Assembly: GCF_003285005.1 (NCBI RefSeq)
Contig: NZ_QMFA01000012.1
Coordinates: forward strand, 1 to 64,000
Length of the DNA stretch: 64,000 nucleotides
Reading direction: 5' to 3'
Source: Paenibacillus sp. YN15
GTDB taxonomy: Bacteria; Bacillota; Bacilli; Paenibacillales; NBRC-103111
Positions within the stretch are counted from its first letter, which is position 1; each line of letters begins with the position of its first letter. Below the pieces are notes generated by a model. That model did no database searches. It was not told the origin of the DNA and worked only from the letters and a program-made list of their open reading frames with translations. A program made the translations under genes and the position numbers. This document shows, piece after piece, positions 33,727-41,963 of this stretch.

Positions 33727-33762
33727 CAAAAAACCGGCCAGGTTTCCCTGTGCCGGTTTTTC
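33727..33762 (-). terminator. Intrinsic terminator of locus 2
   Basis: Minus strand: AACCGGC and GCCGGTT pair around a 13-base loop with a T run after and an A run before, so it may work both ways. It ends the binding-protein gene 42 bases upstream. Confidence 0.8.
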
Positions 33763-33803
33763 GTCCATTGTATAGATCGTATGCGCACCGCTTGCCTGCG
33801 CTT

Positions 33804-35369
33804 TTATCTGCGGGACATGGTGACGCCGGTCTTGCTCTTGTACTTCTCGGTAGCTTCCTTGATGACGTCCTTGCCGCCCTTGGAGAGCCATTCTTCCACA
33901 GCCTTAGGCCAGTCGCTGATGGGCTCCTTGCCGTAAACCATCTTGACCATGTGTGTCAGCAGTACAGGAGGTGCAGTATCGGAGTTGGGAGCTACATCCG
34001 GATTTTTCACCAACGAATCCAGACGCGGGTCAAACTGGATGCCGTCGCGGCCTTCTTTTGCCAGAATCGTGTCGTAAACCTTGATCAGGTTCTTGCCTTC
34101 CTCTGTCAAGCTGAGAGAGCCTTTGTTGTAGGTGGTATCCTGCACCAGCCACAGGAAGGCTTGGCGGTAGCGCTCCTCATCCACGCCGTTGGCGTCAGTG
34201 GGGGAGGTGTAGGAAATCTTGCCATTTTCCTCCTGGTAGGTCTCTCCCTTGATGCCGAAGGTGAAGAAGGTTTCTGCTTCGTCGCTCATCATCCAATCGA
34301 AGAATTTGATAATATCCGCCGCATTCTTGGTGCCTTCCTTAATGAAGTAAGAGCGGGTAACAGAGCCGTAGAGATAATAGCCGCCCTTGCCGTCCGGTCC
34401 TACCGGGGAAGGAATGATTTCCAGCTTGGCGCCGGGAACGGTGGCCTTCATTTGCTGCTCCCACTGGAGAAGCTCGTTGGCGTTCATGGTCCACATGCCT
34501 GCTTTGCCGGCCAGAATGGCATTCTTGTAGTTGGTGGCGTTAATGGTGGCAAATTCCTTGTTGATGAGGCCTTCATCGTACATGGTCTTGTAGGTTTGGA
34601 GCGCCTTCATCATGTTTTCGTTGTCCATAAACTTGGGCTGAACCTGGCCGTTTACTTCCTCAAACATGGACAGGTACGGGTATACGTCATACGGTCCGAA
34701 GAAGGTGTCGGCATACTTGAAGTCCTGGCGGCCCATGTACGGGTTTTCCACACCCAGCTTCTTGAAGGCCCGCAGCACCTCGAGGTACTCGTCCACAGTT
34801 TTCGGCACAGGCAGTCCGGTTTGGTCCAGCAGGTCTTTACGAATCCAGGTAGCGCGGCGGGACGGGTTGGACAGGTACTCCGGTATGGCGTAAATCTTGC
34901 CCTGATAGCTTACGTTGTCCCAGGCATCCTTGGGGATTTTCTTCAACAGATTGGGACCGTACTGCTTCAGCAGATCATCCAGCGGCATAAATACGCCCGC
35001 CGCTACGGAGCCGGCCATTTCCTTGCCGTTGACGCCGCCGGCGCCTTGCACCACATCGGGAATATCGTTGGTGGCAAACATCTGCACCATCTTTTGCTCA
35101 TATTCCTTGTGGGGCACCAGCACGATGTCCAGATCGGAGTTGGTCATCTCCTCCAGCTTTTTCACCCATTTATCGTTGTTGATATCGGGTGATTTCTCCA
35201 CGTAGTTAAACGCCAGCGTCCGCAGCGAGATGGAGAATTTGGTTTTTTCAGGGGCTTTGGAAGCTGCAGGCGAGCTGCTGCCTCCCTCTTCTTTGTTGTC
35301 GCTTCCGCAGCCTGCTGCAACGCTGGCAGCCAATGCGGCGGTGAGACATACGCCAAGCCATTTTTTCAT
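33804..35369 (-). CDS. Sugar-binding lipoprotein of ABC transporter (locus 2)
   Basis: 521 residues; LplA-type extracellular solute-binding protein. Lipoprotein signal ends VAAGC (C21) with an Asn/Gly/Ser-rich tether. It is the last gene of locus 2 on the strand but lies 950 bases from the lyase genes, with its own operator-like dyad, so it is probably transcribed separately at high level. The permeases at 44987-46880 are the likely partners. Confidence 0.9.
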   Translation of the reverse strand: MKKWLGVCLTAALAASVAAGCGSDNKEEGGSSSPAASKAPEKTKFSISLRTLAFNYVEKSPDINNDKWVKKLEEMTNSDLDIVLVPHKEYEQKMVQMFATNDIPDVVQGAGGVNGKEMAGSVAAGVFMPLDDLLKQYGPNLLKKIPKDAWDNVSYQGKIYAIPEYLSNPSRRATWIRKDLLDQTGLPVPKTVDEYLEVLRAFKKLGVENPYMGRQDFKYADTFFGPYDVYPYLSMFEEVNGQVQPKFMDNENMMKALQTYKTMYDEGLINKEFATINATNYKNAILAGKAGMWTMNANELLQWEQQMKATVPGAKLEIIPSPVGPDGKGGYYLYGSVTRSYFIKEGTKNAADIIKFFDWMMSDEAETFFTFGIKGETYQEENGKISYTSPTDANGVDEERYRQAFLWLVQDTTYNKGSLSLTEEGKNLIKVYDTILAKEGRDGIQFDPRLDSLVKNPDVAPNSDTAPPVLLTHMVKMVYGKEPISDWPKAVEEWLSKGGKDVIKEATEKYKSKTGVTMSRR

Positions 35370-35416
35370 TGCGAACCTCTCCCTTTTTATCCATATAGGC
35401 AGGTGACTGAGTGGGT

Positions 35417-35439
35417 AAAGCGTTGTTTGTAAACGCTTT
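35417..35439 (-). promoter_or_regulatory. cre/LacI-type operator before the binding-protein gene
   Basis: AAAGCGTT (35417-35424) and AACGCTTT (35432-35439) form a perfect 8-bp inverted repeat. The overlapping TGTAAACGCTTTAT matches the CcpA cre pattern at 13 of 14 positions. It lies 48 bases upstream of the start codon, suggesting carbon-catabolite or LacI-type control. Confidence 0.6.
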
Positions 35440-35586
35440 ATCTTGCATGGCTTTATCTTATCGCCCGGACGGGATCACGACAATGGAATGATTCCATGTG
35501 GGATTGTCATTTTTTTAGATGGGCCGGTCAAAAGCCCTCTGCCGGGGTACCGTTATGGCCTTGGGCAGGCGTTTCGGCCGATGATG

Positions 35587-35711
35587 CGGTGGTGCGGGCT
35601 CGGCGGTGCGGCTGGAGCTATGCAGCTTGCCAGCTGCACGGCAATGCGACTCAGCGGTGCAGCAGCGCGGGCTGCGGGCTATACGGTGGTGCGGGCTCGG
35701 CGGTGCGGCTG
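35587..35711. repeat. 28-bp direct repeat
   Basis: The 28-bp sequence at 35587-35614 recurs exactly at 35684-35711 (97-bp period); it starts CGGTGGTGCGG and ends GTGCGGCTG. The second copy directly abuts the first unit of repeat array 6. Confidence 0.8.
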
Positions 35712-35905
35712 TAACGGAACTATAAGACCCTTCTGCCGGGAAAAATCAGCAATTGGAGCATTAACGGAGCTATAGAACACTTAACCAGCGAAAATTGGCG
35801 CCGCAAGCCGTTGCAGGCCTCCTCGCGCCCCCGCAAGAGCTTCTGAGCTCCGCTAAAACTGAAACTAACCCGATTTTCCTCTGTAAGCGCCGCTGAGTTC
35901 CGCTG
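35712..35905. repeat. Four-unit phased repeat array 6
   Basis: Units at 35712-35733 and 35762-35783 (forward, starting TAACGGA) and 35834-35855 and 35884-35905 (inverted); steps 50, 72, 50 bp. Same unit family and middle step as arrays 1 and 2. It lies only 117 bases from array 7. Confidence 0.85.
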
Positions 35906-36021
35906 CGGATGAAGCGGGCGCGTGAGCGGAAGGTGGCGAAGCTGAGAATAGGGGCATAAGTCTCGTTGCGGATGCGGTGAGCGTATGGGCGAAAGGTGGC
36001 GAGGCCGAAGTTATAGGGGCA

Positions 36022-36210
36022 TAGCGGAAACGGATTTCCGCTATGTCCTACCCACAGCTGGACGGAGACCTGTTAACGGAAGCAATTTTCCGCTAATCGG
36101 CCCGTTGGCTCCCTCACAGCGCCTGTTCCCCGCAGTTAGCGGTAATTCGCTTCCGCTATCCATGGCGATGCCAGACGGCTCCCAGAGATAGCGGAAAATC
36201 GCTTCCGCTA
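36022..36210. repeat. Four-unit phased repeat array 7
   Basis: Units at 36022-36043, 36074-36095, 36137-36158 and 36189-36210; steps 52, 63, 52 bp. Each unit is itself a palindrome of the form TAGCGGAA-N6-TTCCGCTA. The N6 core is asymmetric and shows the first two units in one orientation and the last two mostly in the other. Confidence 0.9.
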
Positions 36211-36318
36211 CTGCGGGCCGGCTGATGGCATAAGACTCCGCAGCCCAGCCAGCCGCGGGCAGCGCCACATCTGCGCCTCCCGCTGCCGCCTCGCTCATTG
36301 CCCCTCCTGCCTCTCAGC

Positions 36319-38613
36319 TTAATACGGCTTGGCGACCTCCACCCGGCGGCTCACGCCTTGATAGGTGAAGTACAAGTGGACCCCATGGCCCTGGTCATCC
36401 ATAAAATACGACACATAATCCTGCAACCCCGCCTTGCGCGGCGTAAGCAGGGTCACCAGCCGGTGGCTTGCCGCCTCCCGGGTGGACGCGGTCAGGTGCC
36501 AATGGGCGGGCTGCCCCTCCCACTCCGCCGGATCGACGCCGGTGAACTCATTATGCTGGGACAGCGTCAGATCGCCGGAGGAGCTATAGACGAAGCGCCC
36601 CTCCATCTGGGCTTTGACTCCGTTGACCAGGAAAGTCTGGCCCTTCAGCGTCATGGGATACAGAGTGTGGAACAACCAATCCACCTTGCCCGGCTGCGCC
36701 AGATCCACCGTATCCACAACCACCACGTAGGCGCTGTCCAACAGATAATATTCCCGTAAATAGCGCCGGATATAGGGCACATGCTCCCGGTAGGCCTCAG
36801 TGGCATCCATGGAGGCGTAGCTCACGCCGTCCCGGTGCCAGGCTTCCCGCACAGTTCCCGTAGCGGCCATATTCTTGGTTTTATCCGTACCCGCATACTG
36901 GCCCTGGCCGTCGATGAGGATCACATTCTTGGAGCGGGTCGCCTTGCGCCACTGCATATGCATCGTGCTGTTAAACGCCACATAGTACCCGCTTTCGATA
37001 GCCAACGGCTCCCCGTAGGCATGGAGCACGAAGGCGTTCTGATCCCCGTGGCTGTGGCTGACCGAGCCGTAGCGGCTGCTTTTGGCAAGCAGCATCAGAT
37101 GCTCCGCGGGATCGTCCATCCGGTGGTGCATGGCCACCCAGCCTACGTCCCGGAACCACTTCAGCGGCTCCGCCTGCAAGGGCGCCACCGGCTCCACCTG
37201 GGGATAATCCCAGCGGTAGACCATCTCGTCGAAGCAGAAATCCCACCAGCCGTAATTGTAAAAAATCTTCTGGCTGTCCGGGTTCAGCTCCCGCGTCCGC
37301 TCATAGTACCACTGGTACAGGCCGTTGCCAGTCACCCCGGCGAATTGGCGGATGTTGAAGCCGGTCTTGAGGTTCACCGGATCGCCCAGGGAGGACTGGT
37401 CGCAGAAGCTGGCCCGGAGGGTATCCGGACTTAGCGCATATAAGGGGAAATCCCCGGTTTTGCGGAAAAAAGGACGGTTGTAGAAGTTGATGCCGGTATA
37501 TTTGCGCACCAGGTTCAGCGCTTCGGTGACAAAGGCCATCTGAGTGGTCCAGTACATGGCCCCCTCCGCCCAGCCTCCGTCCTGGCCGCCCCAGGGCGTA
37601 TACATAGCCGAGAAATACTCCAGAGCATAGTCCAGCCAATCCCGGGCCTCCGCTTCCTCACCCAGCATAGCGGTACAGCAGGGAATCAGCACCGAGGACA
37701 GGGAGCGGACCGCATGGCTGTCGTAGGGCACATGGTGAATCCGGGAGCGTTCGATAACATGGAACGCCACCTGGCGGGTGCGCTCAAGCAGCACCCCGCG
37801 GACCATGGCCCGCTCTTCCTCCGTCAGCTCCCCGTAGAGCCAGTCATAACCCCAGGCCAATGCTCCCGCCATGCGGAAAGCAGCCTCATCGTTGTAATCC
37901 CGGTGAGTGGTGCCGTCGGGATTCCAGGCGGCCGCATGGAGCAGCCAGGCCTTGGCCTTGGCGATCAGCTCCGCGTCCTCCAGGACCACGCCCGCCACGG
38001 CCAAATGCCGGATGGCGTACAGCATCTCCTGGCAGTCGATATACATCTGCCGCCACAGGGACGCTACCCGCTTGTTGTTCGGGTAGGGCTGCGGCTCGGC
38101 AATCAGCGGCCGCTCCGCCCAGGGCAGGGCGGCTTCGGCCAGGAACTCGGCCCAGCCAGTGCCCTCGGGGTCCCGCTTCACCGCCTCGCGGAAGCGGGGC
38201 AGCTCCTCCGCCTGCAGCCACAGGCGGGGATGGGCCGTTGCGGCGGCGGCATACCGCCGGGTCCGGTCGGGCAAGGGCGTCTCCGGCAGGCCGGGAGTCA
38301 CGGTGAAGCCTCTGATCTTGCTCCATTCGGACAGCGTTCCGCCCTCTCCCGCCAGAGCGTACCGCCAATAATAGCTGCCGGGAGCCAGAATTTCATCCGG
38401 TGTAAACAGATTATAGGGAATATCGGCATACTCCCGGGTGGTTTCCGGGGCAAACCCCGGGTCCGCCGACAATTGGAGATGGTAGGAGCCTCCCTCCAAG
38501 GCCGCGGGCATCCAGGTAAACCGGGGCGGATTTTCGGCAATCTCCGTATGCTCCTCCGGGGCGTAAGCCACGTCGAGCACACCGTTATGAGGCTGAAATA
38601 ATGGCGTTGCCAT
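36319..38613 (-). CDS. Heparinase II/III-family lyase with N-terminal Fn3-like domain
   Basis: 764 residues, no signal peptide. N-terminal about 100 residues (NPPRFTWMPA; YWRYAL; WSKIRGFTV) form the DUF4962-type sandwich seen before heparinase II folds. The alpha/alpha toroid covers about 120-450 with YDSHAVRSLSS and GGWAEGAMYW, and the C-terminal sandwich has SHSHGDQNAFVLHAYGEPLA. Size and layout resemble heparinase II (PL21, 772 residues in Pedobacter) but sugar specificity is open. It would act on imported oligosaccharides. It lies 82 bases after the second lyase of locus 2. Confidence 0.87.
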   Translation of the reverse strand: MATPLFQPHNGVLDVAYAPEEHTEIAENPPRFTWMPAALEGGSYHLQLSADPGFAPETTREYADIPYNLFTPDEILAPGSYYWRYALAGEGGTLSEWSKIRGFTVTPGLPETPLPDRTRRYAAAATAHPRLWLQAEELPRFREAVKRDPEGTGWAEFLAEAALPWAERPLIAEPQPYPNNKRVASLWRQMYIDCQEMLYAIRHLAVAGVVLEDAELIAKAKAWLLHAAAWNPDGTTHRDYNDEAAFRMAGALAWGYDWLYGELTEEERAMVRGVLLERTRQVAFHVIERSRIHHVPYDSHAVRSLSSVLIPCCTAMLGEEAEARDWLDYALEYFSAMYTPWGGQDGGWAEGAMYWTTQMAFVTEALNLVRKYTGINFYNRPFFRKTGDFPLYALSPDTLRASFCDQSSLGDPVNLKTGFNIRQFAGVTGNGLYQWYYERTRELNPDSQKIFYNYGWWDFCFDEMVYRWDYPQVEPVAPLQAEPLKWFRDVGWVAMHHRMDDPAEHLMLLAKSSRYGSVSHSHGDQNAFVLHAYGEPLAIESGYYVAFNSTMHMQWRKATRSKNVILIDGQGQYAGTDKTKNMAATGTVREAWHRDGVSYASMDATEAYREHVPYIRRYLREYYLLDSAYVVVVDTVDLAQPGKVDWLFHTLYPMTLKGQTFLVNGVKAQMEGRFVYSSSGDLTLSQHNEFTGVDPAEWEGQPAHWHLTASTREAASHRLVTLLTPRKAGLQDYVSYFMDDQGHGVHLYFTYQGVSRRVEVAKPY

Positions 38614-38695
38614 AAGAAGTCCTCCATTTGGTCAAGGATAGACAAATGTCGTGATAAGAGGGTTTAAAGCTCGGACGGCCCAATTCAGTTCAGCT

Positions 38696-40813
38696 TTAGC
38701 TTAGCTGCGTCAAACCCGAATCCGGGTCAAGAACAAAGCAGCCGCTGAACACTCCCGGCGTTTCCGTTTCCACCTGCACGGCGAAGCCGCCGCCTTCCCG
38801 CTCTACGGCAGTCAGCCGGATGGGTTCCTCCCCTGCCCGGTACACAGCCACAAACTCCGCCGACGTTCCCTTCTGCCGCAGCAGCAAACCGCTGATGGTC
38901 CGGCTGGGGTCCTCGGCTATGCCGGGGGTGCGGATATGATGCAGCTCCGCTCCTGGAGCCTGCAGAACAGCCGCCTGCACCGTAAAGCCTTCGCCGTCAA
39001 GGCGGAACGCCGCAGACAAAGCCGCGGCGGAGCTGTTGTCCCGCCGGGAAAGCAGCTCCACCAGGGCATAACCATCCTCCGTACCGGCGGCCTGGGGCGC
39101 AAGCGGTTCCCATGCCTCCTTCTCGCCCAGGGAAAGCTCTGCCGACGGATGCAGCCACCAATCGATCAGTTCGTCCCCTTCCGTTGTTACACGGAACCAG
39201 TCCACCAGCACCTCCCCGGTCAAAAGCAGATGGCGCTCCAGCACCGTCCCCGGGTACGCCCCCTCCGAACGGAGGCGGATGCAGGTTCCCGTTTCGTCCG
39301 CGCGGAACAGAGTGCAGGCTGCAATATGGGGAGCCTGGGAGCGGCCGCCGACGCTGACCGTGTTATGGCTGGCCGTGGTGGCGTACCAGCCCAAGCGCCG
39401 GGCGGAGCCGTAGGGGACGGTGCCCATCTCCGGGGCCACCTCGCCAAGCCGGTGCATAATGGATATATGCAGCTTGTCGAAATGACCGTGAGAACCTCCG
39501 TGCTCCCCGAAGTCCGTTTGTACGGACAGAGGATTGCCCTTCTGGCGCAGCACGGCAAAGCCGGAGTCCTCCAACAGAAGCGAAGACCGCTCCTTGCCTG
39601 CCTCCGGAACCGTCGCGGAAAACAGCTCCGCCTCCGTCGCCGGGCCATCCCCATAAAGCAGAGCCTCCAGGCCGCCCCGCTTCTCCGCACCGAAGATATA
39701 GCGGTAGCTGTGGGCCAATACCGGCAGTAGATCCCGGTCCCCGTAAACGGACAGCCCGGCTTCGAATACTTCCGCCACCTCCCGCGCAAAGGGTACGCGG
39801 TTATACGGGCCGTCATGCAGCGCAGGCAGCCGGCCTGTATCGCTGCTTAGCTCCGCCAGCACCTGGAGCATGCCGTGGAGGGACTGGCCCGCCTCTCCTT
39901 TGGCCCCGTACAGATCAACGCCGAAGCGCCGGCACATCTCGGCGGCAATGAAGTAAGCCCGCAGCACAAACAGATGGTAATAGGTGCTGCCCTCAAATTC
40001 AAAGCCGTCGGGCTTAACGCCGATGGACAGATGATGGTAGAAGCCGCCGGGGCCCTCCAGCAGGGTTTGCAGCTTGGCACGGTCCGCCCCTTTGGCGGCA
40101 TATACGCAGGCCAGGCTGGCATTCAGCCAGGCCGTATAGTTGTTTTCCGCATTCTTTTTTTCGTGGATGAGAATGTGGCGGTACTGCTCCATGCTCTCTT
40201 CCAGCATGGTAAAAAAGGTCTGAAGCGCCTCCTCGTCCGCCGGGGCAAACTCCACCCCGCTGTCCTTCAGGAGCAGATACGCCCTGATCAGGGTGGTGGA
40301 CCAGATGGCCTCCGTCAAGGCCTGATGGAAGGCTCTGCCCTTCAGCATCCAGGGCTGGGCGTCGGGATGGACGGGATACAAGGGGAACTGGCGGGCATAC
40401 CCCGCCAGAATCTCCTTGGCCGTATCAGCGCACCACTCTTCCCCGTCCGCCGCGTACACCGCCGCCGCCTGAAGGGCGTAGCGGGCCATGGCCTGATGCC
40501 GGAACACCAGCCATGCTCCCCGGTAGGGTTCGCCCTCCAGCACACAGCCGTGGGGGCAGCGGAATTGGACGGCGTCCTCCTCCAGCGGATCAAACAGCAG
40601 CTCCGCATGATGCTCCGGGCACACATACTGATGCCACCAGCCGCCGGGTTCCAGGGGCAGCCGTATCTCCCGGAGCGGTTGTTGGCGTCCGGCCTCCGGC
40701 AGCGGGGCAGAGGCGTCCGCCCCTCCCCGCCACTCTGCCAGCTCCGCCTTCAGCTCATCCGCTGTCCGGCGGGCCCAGCTCCAGGCTGCGGTTTTGTCTT
40801 GGATGATTTTCAT
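38696..40813 (-). CDS. Heparinase II/III-family lyase, oligo-alginate-lyase-like
   Basis: 705 residues, cytoplasmic. It starts with a Cys/His-rich stretch (WWHQYVCPEHHAELLFD; RCPHGCVL) that recalls PL15/PL17-type exo-lyases, then an alpha/alpha toroid (NAENNYTAWLNAS; FEGSTYYHLF) and the heparinase II/III sandwich (DFGEHGGSHGHFDKLH; TASHNTVSVGG). The ATG overlaps the SDR stop by 4 bases (ATGA), so lyase and reductase are made together. Exo-lysis of an unsaturated uronic oligosaccharide followed by reduction of the keto-sugar is the simplest reading; alginate is one candidate. Confidence 0.85.
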   Translation of the reverse strand: MKIIQDKTAAWSWARRTADELKAELAEWRGGADASAPLPEAGRQQPLREIRLPLEPGGWWHQYVCPEHHAELLFDPLEEDAVQFRCPHGCVLEGEPYRGAWLVFRHQAMARYALQAAAVYAADGEEWCADTAKEILAGYARQFPLYPVHPDAQPWMLKGRAFHQALTEAIWSTTLIRAYLLLKDSGVEFAPADEEALQTFFTMLEESMEQYRHILIHEKKNAENNYTAWLNASLACVYAAKGADRAKLQTLLEGPGGFYHHLSIGVKPDGFEFEGSTYYHLFVLRAYFIAAEMCRRFGVDLYGAKGEAGQSLHGMLQVLAELSSDTGRLPALHDGPYNRVPFAREVAEVFEAGLSVYGDRDLLPVLAHSYRYIFGAEKRGGLEALLYGDGPATEAELFSATVPEAGKERSSLLLEDSGFAVLRQKGNPLSVQTDFGEHGGSHGHFDKLHISIMHRLGEVAPEMGTVPYGSARRLGWYATTASHNTVSVGGRSQAPHIAACTLFRADETGTCIRLRSEGAYPGTVLERHLLLTGEVLVDWFRVTTEGDELIDWWLHPSAELSLGEKEAWEPLAPQAAGTEDGYALVELLSRRDNSSAAALSAAFRLDGEGFTVQAAVLQAPGAELHHIRTPGIAEDPSRTISGLLLRQKGTSAEFVAVYRAGEEPIRLTAVEREGGGFAVQVETETPGVFSGCFVLDPDSGLTQLS

Positions 40814-41571
40814 CGCATGAACAAGCCTCCGTTGATCTCGATGGTTTCTCCGGTGAGATAATCGGCCAGCTCCGAGGCCAGGAACAGAACCACCCGTCCC
40901 ACATCCTGCGGCACTCCTTCCCTTCCCAGCGGGATCTTGGCGATAGTGGCCTGACGGGCCGCATCTGCCGTGAAGGTGGCATGGAAGGCGGTTTGGCCGA
41001 TGAAGCCCGGGGAAATGGCGTTTACGTTGATGCCATGCGGTGCCAGCTCCTTGGCCAGCCCCTTGCTGTAGGACCATACGGCAGCCTTGCTGGCCGCATA
41101 AACGGATGCGCCCGGTCCGCCGCCGTCATGGGCTGCCAGGGAAGCCACGTTGACGATTTTGCCGCTTTTTTTGGCGATCATGCCTGCAGCTACTGCCTTG
41201 CAAGCGAAGACGCAGGATTTGAAGTTAACGTCCATGACCTTGTTGTAGTGCTCCTCATCCATCTCCGCATTGGGCACCCGCTTGATCATGCCGCCTGCGT
41301 TGTTGACCAGAATATCCACGGTGCCGCCGAAATGGGCTTCAATATCCTTCACCATTTGGTCCAGCTCTGCAGGATTGGTGGCATCCGCCTTGAAGGCATA
41401 GGCTTCGCCGCCCGCCTGACGGATGGCCTCAACGGCCTCCACTGGGTCGCCGTACAAATAGTTGATGGCTACTTTGGCGCCGGAAGCTGCCAGCGTTTCG
41501 GCAATTTGGCGGCCCAAGCCTGCGTTGGAACCGGTTACGAGTGCGATTTTACCTGTCAGATCGATATGCAT
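40810..41571 (-). CDS. SDR oxidoreductase, likely keto-uronate reductase
   Basis: 253 residues. Classical short-chain dehydrogenase: cofactor motif TGSNAGLGRQIA, NNAGG, catalytic Ser in ASLAAHDGG, and YAASKAA (Tyr-x-x-x-Lys), ending in INGGLFMR as in KduD-like enzymes. In uronate pathways SDRs reduce 4-deoxy-5-hexoseulose uronate (DehR) or act on 2-keto-3-deoxy sugars (KduD); coupling to the lyase favours such a role, but this is inference. AGGAGG lies 10 bases before the ATG. Confidence 0.87.
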   Translation of the reverse strand: MHIDLTGKIALVTGSNAGLGRQIAETLAASGAKVAINYLYGDPVEAVEAIRQAGGEAYAFKADATNPAELDQMVKDIEAHFGGTVDILVNNAGGMIKRVPNAEMDEEHYNKVMDVNFKSCVFACKAVAAGMIAKKSGKIVNVASLAAHDGGGPGASVYAASKAAVWSYSKGLAKELAPHGINVNAISPGFIGQTAFHATFTADAARQATIAKIPLGREGVPQDVGRVVLFLASELADYLTGETIEINGGLFMR

Positions 41572-41610
41572 ATGGATGAATCCTCCTAATAGTAGTTTGG
41601 TTGTCATTTC

Positions 41611-41793
41611 TAACGGCGGTCACAGCCGTTATACGGGCTAAAACGGGGGGCTGCAATTTCTAACGGCGGCCAAAGCCGCTATTTCCGCTGCAGGAGCTCC
41701 TTTGGGGGCATTTTCCGTGAAATAAGAGCGCTCACTTCCGTTAAAATTCGAAAAAACCATTATGAGCTCAAATAACGGCGCTCTCTTCCGTTA
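41611..41793. repeat. Four-unit phased repeat array 8
   Basis: Units at 41611-41632 and 41661-41682 (forward) and 41722-41743 and 41772-41793 (inverted); steps 50, 61, 50 bp. Units start TAACGG in one orientation; the first two are strongly palindromic (TAACGGC...GCCGTTA type). It fills most of the 41572-41963 gap between the histidine kinase and SDR genes. Confidence 0.88.
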
Positions 41794-41963
41794 GAATTCC
41801 GGAAGGGGGACTCCGCCCGGAATCTCTGCCGGTGACCGGGACTCCACTCGGAACCTCTGCCGATGGCTTCACCGGGAGCTTCCCCCCGGTCCTATCGGCG
41901 GTCTCACCGGCAGCCTCTTTCCCAAGCGGGAGCTCCTGCCCTTAAGCTTCGCCTCCCCGCTCC

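Noticed and set aside
33291-33788. 165-codon minus-strand frame after the methyltransferase
   Set aside because: No family features or ribosome binding site; it runs through the terminator and into the methyltransferase gene antisense.
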